A stretch of 47,517 nucleotides of DNA from Trueperaceae bacterium (lineage in GTDB: Bacteria > Deinococcota > Deinococci > Deinococcales > Trueperaceae): NCBI GenBank assembly GCA_036381035.1, contig DASVDQ010000005.1, positions 1-47,517 on the forward strand, in the 5' to 3' direction. Below, piece by piece: positions 25,684 through 34,631 of the stretch (positions are counted from its first letter, which is position 1; every line of letters starts with the position of its first letter). The translations under genes were made by a program, and so were the position numbers. Below the pieces are notes generated by a model that did not search any database, had not been told where the DNA came from, and worked only from the letters and a program-made list of their open reading frames with translations.

Positions 25684-27219
25684 CTAGGCGCCCTCCGCGC
25701 TCCTCTCCGGCTCGTGCCGACGGTGGACGGTGGGCAACGTGACCCTGAACACGGTAGCGCCCGGCCGCGACCTCACGGTGATGCGCCCGCCGTGCCTCTG
25801 CTCGACGGTCTTGCGCGCGAGCGGCAGTCCGAGTCCTGTGCCCTCGCCGACGCCCTTGGTCGTGAAGTAGGGCTGGAACAGGCGCGGCATCACGTCGGGC
25901 GGGATCCCCGGTCCGGTGTCCCCGACCTCCACGGTGACCTGGCCCTCGCCCGACCGCGTGCGCAGGGTCAGCGTGCCCGCGCCCCCCATGGCGTCGAGGG
26001 CGTTGTCGATGAGGTTCGTCCACACCTGGTTCAACTCGCCGGGGTACGCCTCGATGCGCGGCAGGTCCGCGCCGTAGTCGCGCACGACCGTCACGCCGGG
26101 GCCCAGCTTGCGCTTGACCATCACGAGGGCGCTCTCCAGGCCCTCGTGCACGTCGATGACGTCGAAGGCGGCCCTGTCCATGTGGCTCGAGACCTTCACG
26201 GCCCGCACCTGCTCGACGATGGCCTTGGCGGCCAGGTCGATCTCGGCCAGGAGGCCGCGCGCGACGGCGTCGGCGGCGAGCCAGCGCGCGGCCGCGGCGC
26301 GGTCGGGCGGCGCGAACTCGGCCAGCACCTCGTCGAGGGCGGGAAGCGTCCAGCCGGCCTGCAGCAAGGCGGGCGCGGCCTCCCACGGCGCCTCGAGCCC
26401 CAGCGCCTCCAGGTGGTCGCTGAGCTCGTCCTCGTCGGCGGGGTCGGGCAGGTGGCCCGGCCCGTGCGGCGCGCTCGCGGCGCGCTCCTTCGCCAGCGCG
26501 CCGAGGCGGAGCACGGCCTCGCGCTCGCCGGGGCCCAGGTCGCGCGCGAACAGGTCCACGGCCGCCGCGTCGCGCGCCTCGTGGGCGGCGGCCAGCGAGG
26601 CGGTGGCCCGCGCCAGCGCCGACGCCGGGTTGTTCAGCTCGTGGGCGAGGCCGGCCGCCATCGTGCCGAGGGCCACGAGCCGCTCCTCGCGCGCGCGGTT
26701 CGCCTGGTCCTCCTCGATGCGGGTGGCCATGCAGCCGACGATCGCCGCGGCGGCCTCCGGCGAGCTGCCGAGCAGGTCCCTGAAGGCCTTCTGGCCGAGG
26801 CGCAGCAGGCGCGAGTCGACGTCGGCCCTGACGGTCGCGGTGCGCGGCCTGCCGTTCACCAACGCCATCTCGCCCACGACCTCGCCCGGACCGCGGTAGG
26901 CGATCGGGTCGTCGACCTCCCTGACGCGCTTCGAGATCACGAGCTCGCCCGTGAGCACCACGTAGAGGTTGTCGCCCTCGTCGCCCTCGCGGAACAGGAC
27001 GTGGCCGGCGGGGACCTCGATCTCGTCGGCCCTCGCCAGCAGGTCGCCGAGGTGGTCGTCGTCGAGGGCGGCGAACAGCGGCACGCGCCTCAGGTAGTCG
27101 CGGCGCGTGGCCTCGTCGCTGCCCATCGGGTGCTTCGACCGGGCACCTGGGCCCACGGCGTCCTCCGAGGCGGCGTCGCCGCCCCCGCCACGCGCCGCGC
27201 CGCCGCGCTGCGTGCTCAT
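25684..27219 (-). CDS. Histidine kinase with N-terminal cyclic-nucleotide-binding domain
   Basis: A 511-residue soluble sensor kinase without membrane segments. After a Gly/Ala-rich leader, a cNMP-binding (Crp-like) domain spans about 40-160. Its phosphate-binding cassette keeps Glu117 in GEMAL and Arg126 in PRTATV, the residues that hold cyclic nucleotides. The DHp helix has the phospho-acceptor His193 in LAHELNNPA. A long helical insert separates it from the HATPase domain, which shows the N-box NLIDNALDAM, DTGPGIPPDV, YFTTK and GEGTGLGLPLA. ATG 27219 overlaps the stop of the receiver-flavoprotein gene (ATGA). With the cyclase upstream, the natural reading is that a cyclic nucleotide controls this kinase (inference). 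Confidence 0.9.
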   Translation of the reverse strand: MSTQRGGAARGGGGDAASEDAVGPGARSKHPMGSDEATRRDYLRRVPLFAALDDDHLGDLLARADEIEVPAGHVLFREGDEGDNLYVVLTGELVISKRVREVDDPIAYRGPGEVVGEMALVNGRPRTATVRADVDSRLLRLGQKAFRDLLGSSPEAAAAIVGCMATRIEEDQANRAREERLVALGTMAAGLAHELNNPASALARATASLAAAHEARDAAAVDLFARDLGPGEREAVLRLGALAKERAASAPHGPGHLPDPADEDELSDHLEALGLEAPWEAAPALLQAGWTLPALDEVLAEFAPPDRAAAARWLAADAVARGLLAEIDLAAKAIVEQVRAVKVSSHMDRAAFDVIDVHEGLESALVMVKRKLGPGVTVVRDYGADLPRIEAYPGELNQVWTNLIDNALDAMGGAGTLTLRTRSGEGQVTVEVGDTGPGIPPDVMPRLFQPYFTTKGVGEGTGLGLPLARKTVEQRHGGRITVRSRPGATVFRVTLPTVHRRHEPERSAEGA

Positions 27220-28880
27220 GGCCCCGCGAGGTAGCGGTGGACCGCCTGCACGGCCATCGCACCCTCGCCCACGGCCGACGCGATGCGCTTCACGGACCGG
27301 TACCTGACGTCGCCGGCGACGAACACGCCGGGCACGCTCGTCTCGAGCCAGCCGCGCTCGCGCCCGCCCGGCCCGCCCGAGGTCCCCAGGTCCTCGCCGG
27401 CGAGCACGTAGCCCTGCGGGTCGCGGGCTACCTCGGCGGGCAGCCACTCGGTGTGCGGCGTGGCGCCGATGAACACGAACACGGCCGCCGCCTCCTCGTC
27501 GGCCTCGCGCCCCGAATCGAGGTCCCTCAGCACGACGCGCTCCAGGCGCCCCTGACCGTCGAGGCGCGCCACCACGGTGCGGCACCGCACGGTCACGCGC
27601 TCGTTGGCCTGGAGCTGCGCGATCAGGTAGCTGGACATGCTGGCGCCGAGCCCGCTGCCGCGCACGATCATCACCACCTCCTCCGCGAAGCGCGAGAGGT
27701 ACATCGCCGCCTGGCCGGCCGAGTTGCCGGCCCCCACGACGAACGCGCGGCGGCCGTTCACGGACATCGCCTCGGTGACGGCGGCACCGTAGTAGACGCC
27801 GGCGCCAGCGAGCTCGTCGGCGCCGGGCGCGTCGAGGCGCCGGTAGGCGACGCCCGTCGCGACCAGCACGGCCCTGGCGCCCACCTCGCCGCCGTCGGAG
27901 AGCGTGACGATGCGGTACGGGTCCTCGAACCGCAGGCCCGTGGCGCGTACGGGGTTGAGGATCTCGGCCCCGAAGCGCCGGGCCTGGGTGACGGCCCGCC
28001 GCGCCAGGTCGGCGCCGGAGAGGCCGGAGGGGAAGCCGAGGTAGTTCTCGATGGCCGACGAGAGCCCCGCCTGACCGCCCGGCGCCTCGGCCTCGACGAG
28101 CAGGGTCGACAGGCCCTCTGACGCCCCGTAGACGGCCGCCGCCAGGCCGGCCGGGCCCGCGCCCACGATCACGAGGTCGTAGCTCCTCAGCTCGGGGCGC
28201 TGCTTGAGCCCGACGCGCGACGCCACCTCGGCCAGCCCCGGCGCCAGCAGCGCCGCGCCGTCCGGGAGGACGACGACGGGCAGGTCGGCGGGTCCCGCCC
28301 CCGCGGCCTTGAGGAGCGGCTCGGCCTCGGCCGAGAGCTCGACGTCGAGCCAGCGGTAGGGCACGAGGTTGCGCGTGAGGAAGTCCTTGAGGGCGTGCGT
28401 CGAGGGCGCGAAGGCGTGTCCCACGACCGTCACGCCGCTGAACGCGGGCTGCCACCGAGCCCGCCAGTCGTCGAGCAGGTCGTCGAGGACCGGGTAGAGG
28501 CGCTCCTCGGGTGGGTCCCAGGGCTTCATCAGGTAGTAGTGCAGCTTCGTCTCGTTGATCGCCCTTATCGAGGCCTCGGTGTCGGCGTAGGCGGTGAGCA
28601 GCACGCGCCGCGCGTCGGGGTAGAGCTCGCGGGCCTGGGACAGGAACTCGAGCCCGCTCATGCGCGGCATGCGCTGGTCGACGAGGAAGAGCGCGACCGC
28701 GTCGCCCCGCAGCTTGGCCTCCTGCACGAGCTCGAGGGCCCGCTGGCCGGAGTCGGCGCGCACGACGCGGTACGACTCGCCGTAGTGGCGGCGCAGGTCG
28801 CGCGACACGGCCGCCAGCACGGCCGGGTCGTCGTCGACGGCCACGATGAGGGGCTTGGACGCGGAGCCCGCTGCGCTCAC
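27216..28880 (-). CDS. Response regulator fused to a thioredoxin-reductase-like FAD oxidoreductase
   Basis: A 554-residue fusion. Residues about 10-135 are a receiver domain with the acidic pair Asp16-Asp17, phospho-acceptor Asp68 in LFLVDQRMP, the Thr of LLTAYAD and the Lys of LMKPW. Residues about 145-230 resemble a glutaredoxin-like fold without its CxxC (APSTH at that place). Residues about 240-554 form a TrxR-type flavoprotein: IVGAGPAGLAAAVYGASEG binds FAD, VVGAGNSAGQAAMYLS binds NAD(P)H, and SVPGVFVAGDVR closes the FAD site. Where TrxR has Cys-Ala-Thr-Cys, this protein has VYYGAAVTEA and no cysteines. The start is GTG 28880 overlapping the cyclase stop. It is probably the output partner of the downstream kinase. 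Confidence 0.88.
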   Translation of the reverse strand: MSAAGSASKPLIVAVDDDPAVLAAVSRDLRRHYGESYRVVRADSGQRALELVQEAKLRGDAVALFLVDQRMPRMSGLEFLSQARELYPDARRVLLTAYADTEASIRAINETKLHYYLMKPWDPPEERLYPVLDDLLDDWRARWQPAFSGVTVVGHAFAPSTHALKDFLTRNLVPYRWLDVELSAEAEPLLKAAGAGPADLPVVVLPDGAALLAPGLAEVASRVGLKQRPELRSYDLVIVGAGPAGLAAAVYGASEGLSTLLVEAEAPGGQAGLSSAIENYLGFPSGLSGADLARRAVTQARRFGAEILNPVRATGLRFEDPYRIVTLSDGGEVGARAVLVATGVAYRRLDAPGADELAGAGVYYGAAVTEAMSVNGRRAFVVGAGNSAGQAAMYLSRFAEEVVMIVRGSGLGASMSSYLIAQLQANERVTVRCRTVVARLDGQGRLERVVLRDLDSGREADEEAAAVFVFIGATPHTEWLPAEVARDPQGYVLAGEDLGTSGGPGGRERGWLETSVPGVFVAGDVRYRSVKRIASAVGEGAMAVQAVHRYLAGP

Positions 28881-31800
28881 CCGGCTACCGCCTCCGGCAG
28901 CCTCCCCGGCTCGCCGAGTACCGAGAGGTCGAACGGGCCCGACGGGATCTCGGCCTCCACGCTCGCCGCCTCGTCCTCGGCCCTGGCGGCCTCGGCGTCG
29001 CGGCCCAGCGCCCGCTTCACGCGCGCGAGGTCGCGCAGCGCGCGGGCCGCGTACGGGCGCATGCCGCGGTCCCGGTACCAGGCGAGAGCTCCCTCGAGGT
29101 GGGGGAGCGCCTCCTCGTGGCGCCCGAGCTCGGCCAGCGCCTCGGCCAGCATGTGGGCAGCGGTCCAGCGTCCGAAGGCGTCGCGCATCGACTCGGCGCG
29201 CTCGACCTGCGACTCGAGGTCGGGCACGGCGCCCACGTCGCCGGCCTGGAAGCGGCAGGCGGCGCGCGAGGCCTCGACGCCGTAGAGGTGCGGCTCCCAC
29301 GCGGTGCCGACGGCGACCTTCAGCGCCCTGTCGAAGTCCTCGAGCGCCACCTGTAGCTGGCGGCGCGTCATCTCGCCGAGGCCGGAGAGCCACAGGCCGT
29401 TGGCCGCGCACTCGCGCCCTTGGATGCCGAGGGCCTTGTCGCGTCCGTAGACGATGAACCTCATCGCGGTCTCCAGGTCCCCCATCTCCCTCAGGGCGTT
29501 GCCCACGAGCATCGCGACGTCGGCCTCCTTGATCGTGGAGCCGGAGGCGTACGCCGCCGCCAGCGCCTTGGGGAGGATCGCGTAGGCCTCGTCGAAGCGC
29601 CCCAGCCGGGCGAGGGCGAGGGCCTGCGAGCCCAGCGCGTGCGACATCACGGCCTTGTCGCCCACGGCACGGGCAAGCTCCGCTACCTCCCCGAACCGCC
29701 GCGCGGCGGTCTCGGGGTCGTCGCCGACGAGCAGCTCGGTGGAGGCCCAGAACGGCAGGAGGAAGAGGTGGTCGTCGCCGAGCCGTGCGGCCAGGTCCTG
29801 CGCCTCGGTGAGCACGTCGAAGCCCTGCGTGGGGTGGCCCGAGAGGATGAACACGTTCGCGTGCAGCACCAGGGCCTTGACGAGCATCCTCTCCTCGCCC
29901 AGCTCCCTGGCCAGCTCCACGGCGCGGCGCGAGCGCTCGGCCATGCCCCAGCGCAGCTCGGGGTCCTCGTGCCGCCGGAGCAGCAGCTCGGTGTCGGTGA
30001 GCGCGATCAGGGTCTTGGCCAACGCCCTGCGCCAGGCCTCGTCCCTGGCCTGCGGCGCCACGCGCTCGAGGGCGGCGAGGGCGCGCTGGTTGAGGTCGAC
30101 GGCCTGGTCGAGGGCGTTGAGCCGCCTCGCGCGGTCGGCGGCGCGTCCGGCGTGCTCGGCGAACGCGACCCACTCCTCGGCGCGCTCGTAGTGGCTGGCC
30201 AGCGCGGCCGCCACCTCGTCGATGCGTCCCTCGTGGAGCCGCTCCAGCACCTTGGCGACGAGGCGGTGGAGCTCGATGCGCCGCTTGGTCAGGAGCCTGT
30301 CGTAGGCGGCCTCCTGCGTGAGGACGTGCTTGAAGGCGTACTCCTCGTCGGGCTGGAGCTCGCGCACCAGCTCCTCGTCGGTGAGCGTCATGAGGTGGGG
30401 GCTCACGTCCCCCACGCGCCAGGGGATCGAGTCCTGCATCAGGACCGTGCCGAGGACGCGCCGCTCGAAGCTGCGGCCTATCACCGCCGCGGTCTGGGCC
30501 ACGCGCCGCGTCTGCTCCGGCAGGCGGTCGATGCGGGCGCTGAGCACGCCGAAGAGCGTCTCGGGTATGTCGACCTCCGAGAGGTCGCCGGTGACGACCC
30601 AGCGCTCGGCCTGCTTGACGAGGTGGCCGGAGTCGATGAGCGACCTCAGGACCTCCTCGAGGTAGAACGGGTTGCCGTCGGAGCGCTCCAGGACCCTCTC
30701 GAGCGGGGCGGGCAGCTCGCCGCCGCCCAGCAGCTGCACGAGGAGGTCGCGCGAGTGCCGTCCGTCGAGCGGGGCGAGGTCGAGGCGCAGCGCGCGCTCG
30801 CCCAGCTGCTCGGCCACGGCGCCGGGCAGGGAGCGGCTGGGGGCGCCCCGGTCCGGGCGCATCAGGGCGATCGTCAGCAGGGGCAGCTCGCGGGTCAGGC
30901 CGGCGAGCTCGGTCAGGGCCTCGACCGTGGCGGGGTCGGCCCAGTGCAGGTCCTCGAAGACCAGCACCGTGGGGCGCGAGGCCAGGCGCCCGAGCAGGGC
31001 GGCCACGGCCCCGGTGATGCGGCTCTCGAGCACGCCGCCGTCGAGGCCGGCGGTGGCCGCCGCCGCCTGGTCGTCCTCCACGGCCATCAGGAGCTGCAGG
31101 TAGGGCTCGTGCCTGCGCCCGTCCCAGTCGCCGGCGCCCGCCACGGCGGACAGGCGCTCCCGCACCACGTCGGGCGGATCGGACTGCGACGCGCCCAGGG
31201 TCGCGAGGATCGCGCCCCGCAGCGGGAAGTACGGCACGGCCTGCGCGTAGGAGAGCGCGCGGCCCTCGTACCAGGCGAGGTCGCCCCCGCCGCGCCGCAG
31301 GTCGCGGTGCGCGCGAGCGCGCAGCTCCGCCACCAGCCGGGACTTGCCCAGCCCGGCCTCGCCGACCACGGTGACGAAGCTCCCCTCGCCCCGGGCCAGG
31401 CGCGACACGCGGTCCCTCAGCTCGCCCAGCTCCCTGTCGCGGCCGACGATCGGCGCCACGAGGCCCTCGATGCCCCGGCGGCGCGCGCCGCCGGGGATGG
31501 GGTCGACGACCTCGTAGACCTTCACGGGGTCGCGCAGGCCCTTGACGGGGCGGGCCCCCAGCGGCACGGTCTCGAACGCGTGCCGCACGAGCTCGAAGGT
31601 GTCGTGCGCGATGAGGACGGTGCCCGGCTCCGCCATCGCCTGGAGGCGCGCCGCCAGGTTCGCCGTCTCGCCCATCGCCGTGAACTCGGCCCTGACGTCG
31701 TCGCCGACCGTCGTGAGCACCGACTGGCCCGTGCTCACGCCGACCCTGACGGCGAAGGGGCGCGCGTCGGCGGCGTCCCCGCCGCCCAGGCGGCCGAGCA

Positions 31801-32170
31801 CGCTCTCGCCGTACTCTGCGGCCGCGTCGCGGATCCGCAGCGCCGCCAGGACCGCGCGCTCGGGGTCGTCCTCGTGCGCGCTGGGGACGCCGAAGAAGGC
31901 GAGGATGCCGTCGCCCATGAGCCGGCCGACGGTGCCGCCGTAGTAGGCGACGGCCTCGTTCATCACCGAGAACGCCCCGTTCATCACCTCGGCCCAACCC
32001 TCTGCCCCGAGTCGCTGGGTCAGCTCGGTCGACCCGGCGACGTCGGCGAACAGGACGCTCACGAGCTTCCGCTCGCCCTCGGCCGCCGGGACCTCCTGGA
32101 GGCGCGTGCCGCAGTTCGAGCAGAAGCGCGAGCCCTCGGCGTTCGCATGCCCGCAGACTGGACAGTTCAT
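28877..32170 (-). CDS. Class III nucleotide cyclase fused to a STAND-type ATPase and TPR repeats
   Basis: A 1097-residue signalling protein. A zinc ribbon (Cys3, Cys6, Cys17, Cys20) is followed by a class III cyclase domain (about 34-215). That domain has both metal Asp residues (Asp43 in LFADVAGSTELT, Asp87 in LMGDGILAFFG) and the Asn/Arg helix in ANLAARL. The position that usually holds the purine-selecting Lys, three before Gly-Asp, is Arg83. A STAND/AAA ATPase follows with IVGRDREL, Walker A VVGEAGLGKSRL and Walker B LVFEDLHWAD. A long TPR-like helical region fills the C-terminal half. The start is ATG 32170 with GGGAGG upstream. The gene heads a five-gene operon whose third product has a cNMP-binding domain, suggesting a made-and-sensed second messenger. 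Confidence 0.88.
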   Translation of the reverse strand: MNCPVCGHANAEGSRFCSNCGTRLQEVPAAEGERKLVSVLFADVAGSTELTQRLGAEGWAEVMNGAFSVMNEAVAYYGGTVGRLMGDGILAFFGVPSAHEDDPERAVLAALRIRDAAAEYGESVLGRLGGGDAADARPFAVRVGVSTGQSVLTTVGDDVRAEFTAMGETANLAARLQAMAEPGTVLIAHDTFELVRHAFETVPLGARPVKGLRDPVKVYEVVDPIPGGARRRGIEGLVAPIVGRDRELGELRDRVSRLARGEGSFVTVVGEAGLGKSRLVAELRARAHRDLRRGGGDLAWYEGRALSYAQAVPYFPLRGAILATLGASQSDPPDVVRERLSAVAGAGDWDGRRHEPYLQLLMAVEDDQAAAATAGLDGGVLESRITGAVAALLGRLASRPTVLVFEDLHWADPATVEALTELAGLTRELPLLTIALMRPDRGAPSRSLPGAVAEQLGERALRLDLAPLDGRHSRDLLVQLLGGGELPAPLERVLERSDGNPFYLEEVLRSLIDSGHLVKQAERWVVTGDLSEVDIPETLFGVLSARIDRLPEQTRRVAQTAAVIGRSFERRVLGTVLMQDSIPWRVGDVSPHLMTLTDEELVRELQPDEEYAFKHVLTQEAAYDRLLTKRRIELHRLVAKVLERLHEGRIDEVAAALASHYERAEEWVAFAEHAGRAADRARRLNALDQAVDLNQRALAALERVAPQARDEAWRRALAKTLIALTDTELLLRRHEDPELRWGMAERSRRAVELARELGEERMLVKALVLHANVFILSGHPTQGFDVLTEAQDLAARLGDDHLFLLPFWASTELLVGDDPETAARRFGEVAELARAVGDKAVMSHALGSQALALARLGRFDEAYAILPKALAAAYASGSTIKEADVAMLVGNALREMGDLETAMRFIVYGRDKALGIQGRECAANGLWLSGLGEMTRRQLQVALEDFDRALKVAVGTAWEPHLYGVEASRAACRFQAGDVGAVPDLESQVERAESMRDAFGRWTAAHMLAEALAELGRHEEALPHLEGALAWYRDRGMRPYAARALRDLARVKRALGRDAEAARAEDEAASVEAEIPSGPFDLSVLGEPGRLPEAVAG

Positions 32171-32475
32171 GGCCGGCCTCCCGTCCCTGGGCCCGCCTCT
32201 GCCCCGGCGCGGTCCGCCGGATCGCGCCGCCCCCACCGAGGCAGGGTGCCCCGCAGCGTTAGTCGAGCAACTGAGAGTAGGTCCGCTGCCCCACCGTCAA
32301 TGGGCTGCAGCTTACAATCCGCGCTCCCGGAAGCGCCCTGACCCGCGCACATCGGTCCCTCACTCAGGCCATCGGGCCCGGCCCTACCCTGCGCCGACGC
32401 GACGAGCGTGACGCGGGGGAGCCGGGCGAGGGCCGCGGGCGCCCGCGCCGCTGCGCCGCCACCGGAGGTCCTCGC
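32171..32475. promoter_or_regulatory. Divergent intergenic region upstream of the cyclase operon
   Basis: No gene is seen here. On the minus strand TTGACG (32295-32300) and TACTCT (32274-32279) are 15 nt apart, a short spacing but the best candidate promoter for the cyclase operon. On the plus strand TACAAT (32313-32318) could be a -10 for the small membrane protein, leaving a leader of about 150 nt. Confidence 0.4.
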
Positions 32476-32703
32476 ATGCGCAGCCTCGTGACCATTGGCG
32501 TGATCCTGGTGATACTCGGCATAGCCGGCTTCGTCGTCCCCCGCATCACCTTCACGGAGGAGCGGACGGTGCTCGACGTCGGACCTGTCGAGGTGGAGGC
32601 CGAGCAGCAGCGCTCGGTGCCGATCCCCGACATCGCGGCGGGGGTGGCCGTGGTCGCCGGCCTCGTGCTGGTGGGGGTGGGGGCGTCTACGCGGAGGGTG
32701 TAG
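32476..32703 (+). CDS. Small two-span membrane protein (DUF3185-like)
   Basis: A 75-residue protein with two hydrophobic helices: about 4-24 (LVTIGVILVILGIAGFVV) and about 51-70 (IAAGVAVVAGLVLVGVG). A polar, acidic linker of about 25 residues (TEERTVLDVGPVEVEAEQQ) lies between them. This layout is common among small uncharacterised bacterial membrane proteins related to DUF3185. The start ATG 32476 has GGAGGT 6-7 nt upstream. It is divergent from the cyclase operon and followed by a convergent beta-propeller gene. Function unknown. Confidence 0.75.
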   Translation: MRSLVTIGVILVILGIAGFVVPRITFTEERTVLDVGPVEVEAEQQRSVPIPDIAAGVAVVAGLVLVGVGASTRRV

Positions 32704-32759
32704 CCGACCGGGCCCGCAGGCGGCGCCCGGCGCCACGGCCGGCGCTGACGAGCCGCCGG

Positions 32760-34304
32760 CTAGCGCAGGTTCCACGCCGGCATGTCGCCCGCGACGACCT
32801 CGGAGGAGCCGCCGTCGACGCGTACGGCGACGAGCTCGACGCGGCCCTCCGGCCCGACGACGGGCAGCACCAGCGCGCTCGAGTCCGGCGACCACAGGCT
32901 GTGGGAGCGCGAGTACTGGTCGAAGAACGGCAGGTACTGGGTCAGGAACGCCCGCGACAGCAGGAACTCACCCGCGTTGACCACGTCGCCGGCTTCAGCG
33001 TCGACGAACTTCACGGTCAGCAGCGGCACCCGCGCCTGGACGTGGGCGAGGCCGCCCGGGGCGGCGGCGGCCTCGCTCGCGTACGCGGTGGCGAGCCCGC
33101 CGCTCGGCGCGGCGGACGTCAGGCCCGGCGGCGCGCCGGGGACCGAGCCGGCCGGCGCGTCGGCGACCCGGCCGCCACCGCCGTCCTCCTCGAGGCTCAG
33201 CGTCGCCAGCCAGCGTCCGTCGGGCGACCAGAACGAGCCGACCACCACGTCGGAGCTGAGGACGCGCGCCTCGCCGTCCGGCACCTCGATCAGCACCACC
33301 GGCCCGGCGAAGTAGCCGGGGGTCGTGGCCCCCTGGACGCTCAGGTGGTCGTGCCCCGGCCGCCACGCGAACGCCACCAGCCCCTCGTGGGCCAGCTCGG
33401 CGACGGGGGCGCCGGCGGGCCCGCGCTCCGGGTTGGCGAGGACGACGACGCGGTCGCCGCCGAGATCGTGCCTGGCGTACGCGACGTACCGCCCCGAGTC
33501 GGAGATGGCGGGCGACTGGAAGGCGCCCGGCGCCGGCAGCGGCGACGCCACGGCGAACGAGTCGATGGGGCTCATCCCCACCAGCGCGCTCTCCCGCAGC
33601 ACGTCGCGGTGCACCAGCACCGAGCGCCCGGTCGGGGACCACACCCAGTAGAACGGCTGCCCCTGCTCCAGCGCGGTCCGCGCCGCCTCGCGGTCGCCCG
33701 CGAGCGCCCGCGCCACGTCGACGATGTCCAGGGCCAGGTCCTCGCCGGGCGTGCTCGAGAGCACGGCCAGGTACCTGTCGTCTGGCGACCAGTTGAGGTA
33801 GATCGGGTTGCGGTCCGGCGCCGAGAGCACGACCACGGGGTCGCCGCCGCGGCTGACGTCGACGACCTCGACCCACGAACCGCCCAGCGCGGCCACGACC
33901 GCCGCGACCTTCGTGCCGTCGCTCGACCAGGCCGGGAAGATCGCCTGCCTGGGGCCCGCGCCGTAGGCCGTGACCTCGAGGGTGGCGGGGTCCACGACGG
34001 CGACCTGGCCCTCGTCGTTCACGAAGGCGATCAGCCCCGACGTGTCGCGTCCGGCGGGCGCCGGCGCGCCGCCCGCGGGACCACCTGGCGCCCCCGCCGC
34101 GGCCCAGCCGCCGAGCAGCGGCGCGGCCAGGGCCAGCAGCGGCGCGGCGGACACCAGCACGGCGCTCAGCAGCGTCGTGCTCAGCGGCGCCGCTGTCCGC
34201 GGCGCGCCGCTTCGCGCCCCGGTACGCGGCGCCCACCGCCGCCGCGGCCGACGCGGCGACGCCCACAGCGCCGGAGACGGACGCCCCCGGGCCCGAGCAT
34301 GCAT
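32760..34304 (-). CDS. TolB/WD40-like beta-propeller protein with N-terminal membrane anchor
   Basis: A 514-residue protein. After an Arg-rich N-terminus comes one hydrophobic segment (about 43-70, TTLLSAVLVSAAPLLALAAP), so it is probably anchored or exported. The rest forms repeated TolB/PD40-type blades, each with a W-S-x-D-G/S turn: PAWSSDGTKVA, LNWSPDDRYLA, WVWSPTGRSV, FWSPDGRWLA and LWSPDSSALV. Such propellers usually mediate protein binding; no catalytic residues are seen. The start ATG 34304 has TACTCT 6 nt upstream on the minus strand (leaderless pattern). It follows the rRNA operon in the same direction but is separated from it by a strong hairpin. No specific function can be given. 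Confidence 0.75.
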   Translation of the reverse strand: MHARARGRPSPALWASPRRPRRRWAPRTGARSGAPRTAAPLSTTLLSAVLVSAAPLLALAAPLLGGWAAAGAPGGPAGGAPAPAGRDTSGLIAFVNDEGQVAVVDPATLEVTAYGAGPRQAIFPAWSSDGTKVAAVVAALGGSWVEVVDVSRGGDPVVVLSAPDRNPIYLNWSPDDRYLAVLSSTPGEDLALDIVDVARALAGDREAARTALEQGQPFYWVWSPTGRSVLVHRDVLRESALVGMSPIDSFAVASPLPAPGAFQSPAISDSGRYVAYARHDLGGDRVVVLANPERGPAGAPVAELAHEGLVAFAWRPGHDHLSVQGATTPGYFAGPVVLIEVPDGEARVLSSDVVVGSFWSPDGRWLATLSLEEDGGGGRVADAPAGSVPGAPPGLTSAAPSGGLATAYASEAAAAPGGLAHVQARVPLLTVKFVDAEAGDVVNAGEFLLSRAFLTQYLPFFDQYSRSHSLWSPDSSALVLPVVGPEGRVELVAVRVDGGSSEVVAGDMPAWNLR

Positions 34305-34310
34305 GGGCAG

Positions 34311-34316
34311 AGAGTA
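34311..34316 (-). promoter_or_regulatory. -10 box of the beta-propeller gene (leaderless type)
   Basis: TACTCT on the minus strand ends 6 nt before ATG 34304. Confidence 0.5.
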
Positions 34317-34470
34317 GTACCGCCGTACGTTCGGCCGGGCGGGTCCATGAACCGAGGGCTCCGTCGCGAGGCACGAGCCGCGGCCGGCTGGCCGCGACGC
34401 CGCAGCGGGCCGAGGCGAGCACACGCGCCCCCGCGGGTCCCCGCCGGCATGGTCGGGACCCATACGACGC

Positions 34471-34495
34471 GGGGCCCCGCGCTCGGCGGGGCCCC
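34471..34495 (-). terminator. Strong hairpin after the 23S-5S-tRNA-Gly operon
   Basis: A perfect 10-bp GGGGCCCCGC inverted repeat with a 5-nt loop begins a few nt after the tRNA CCA end. No U-tract follows, but the stem is the strongest in the region and separates the rRNA operon from the beta-propeller gene. Confidence 0.65.
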
Positions 34496-34500
34496 GGAAG

Positions 34501-34576
<76 letters not shown>

Positions 34577-34631
34577 TAGCAGCAGGCGCGGCAGGGCCTG
34601 GGGCCCAGGCCGCGCCTGATAAAGATAAACC

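Noticed and set aside
24189-27234. Plus-strand frames antisense to proW, proX and the kinase
   Set aside because: Shadow frames of high-GC coding sequence; no starts with ribosome binding sites and no recognisable family.
29420-32341. Very long plus-strand frame antisense to the cyclase gene
   Set aside because: Low-complexity translation (His/Arg/Gly/Val rich) without domains; the opposite strand encodes the multi-domain cyclase.
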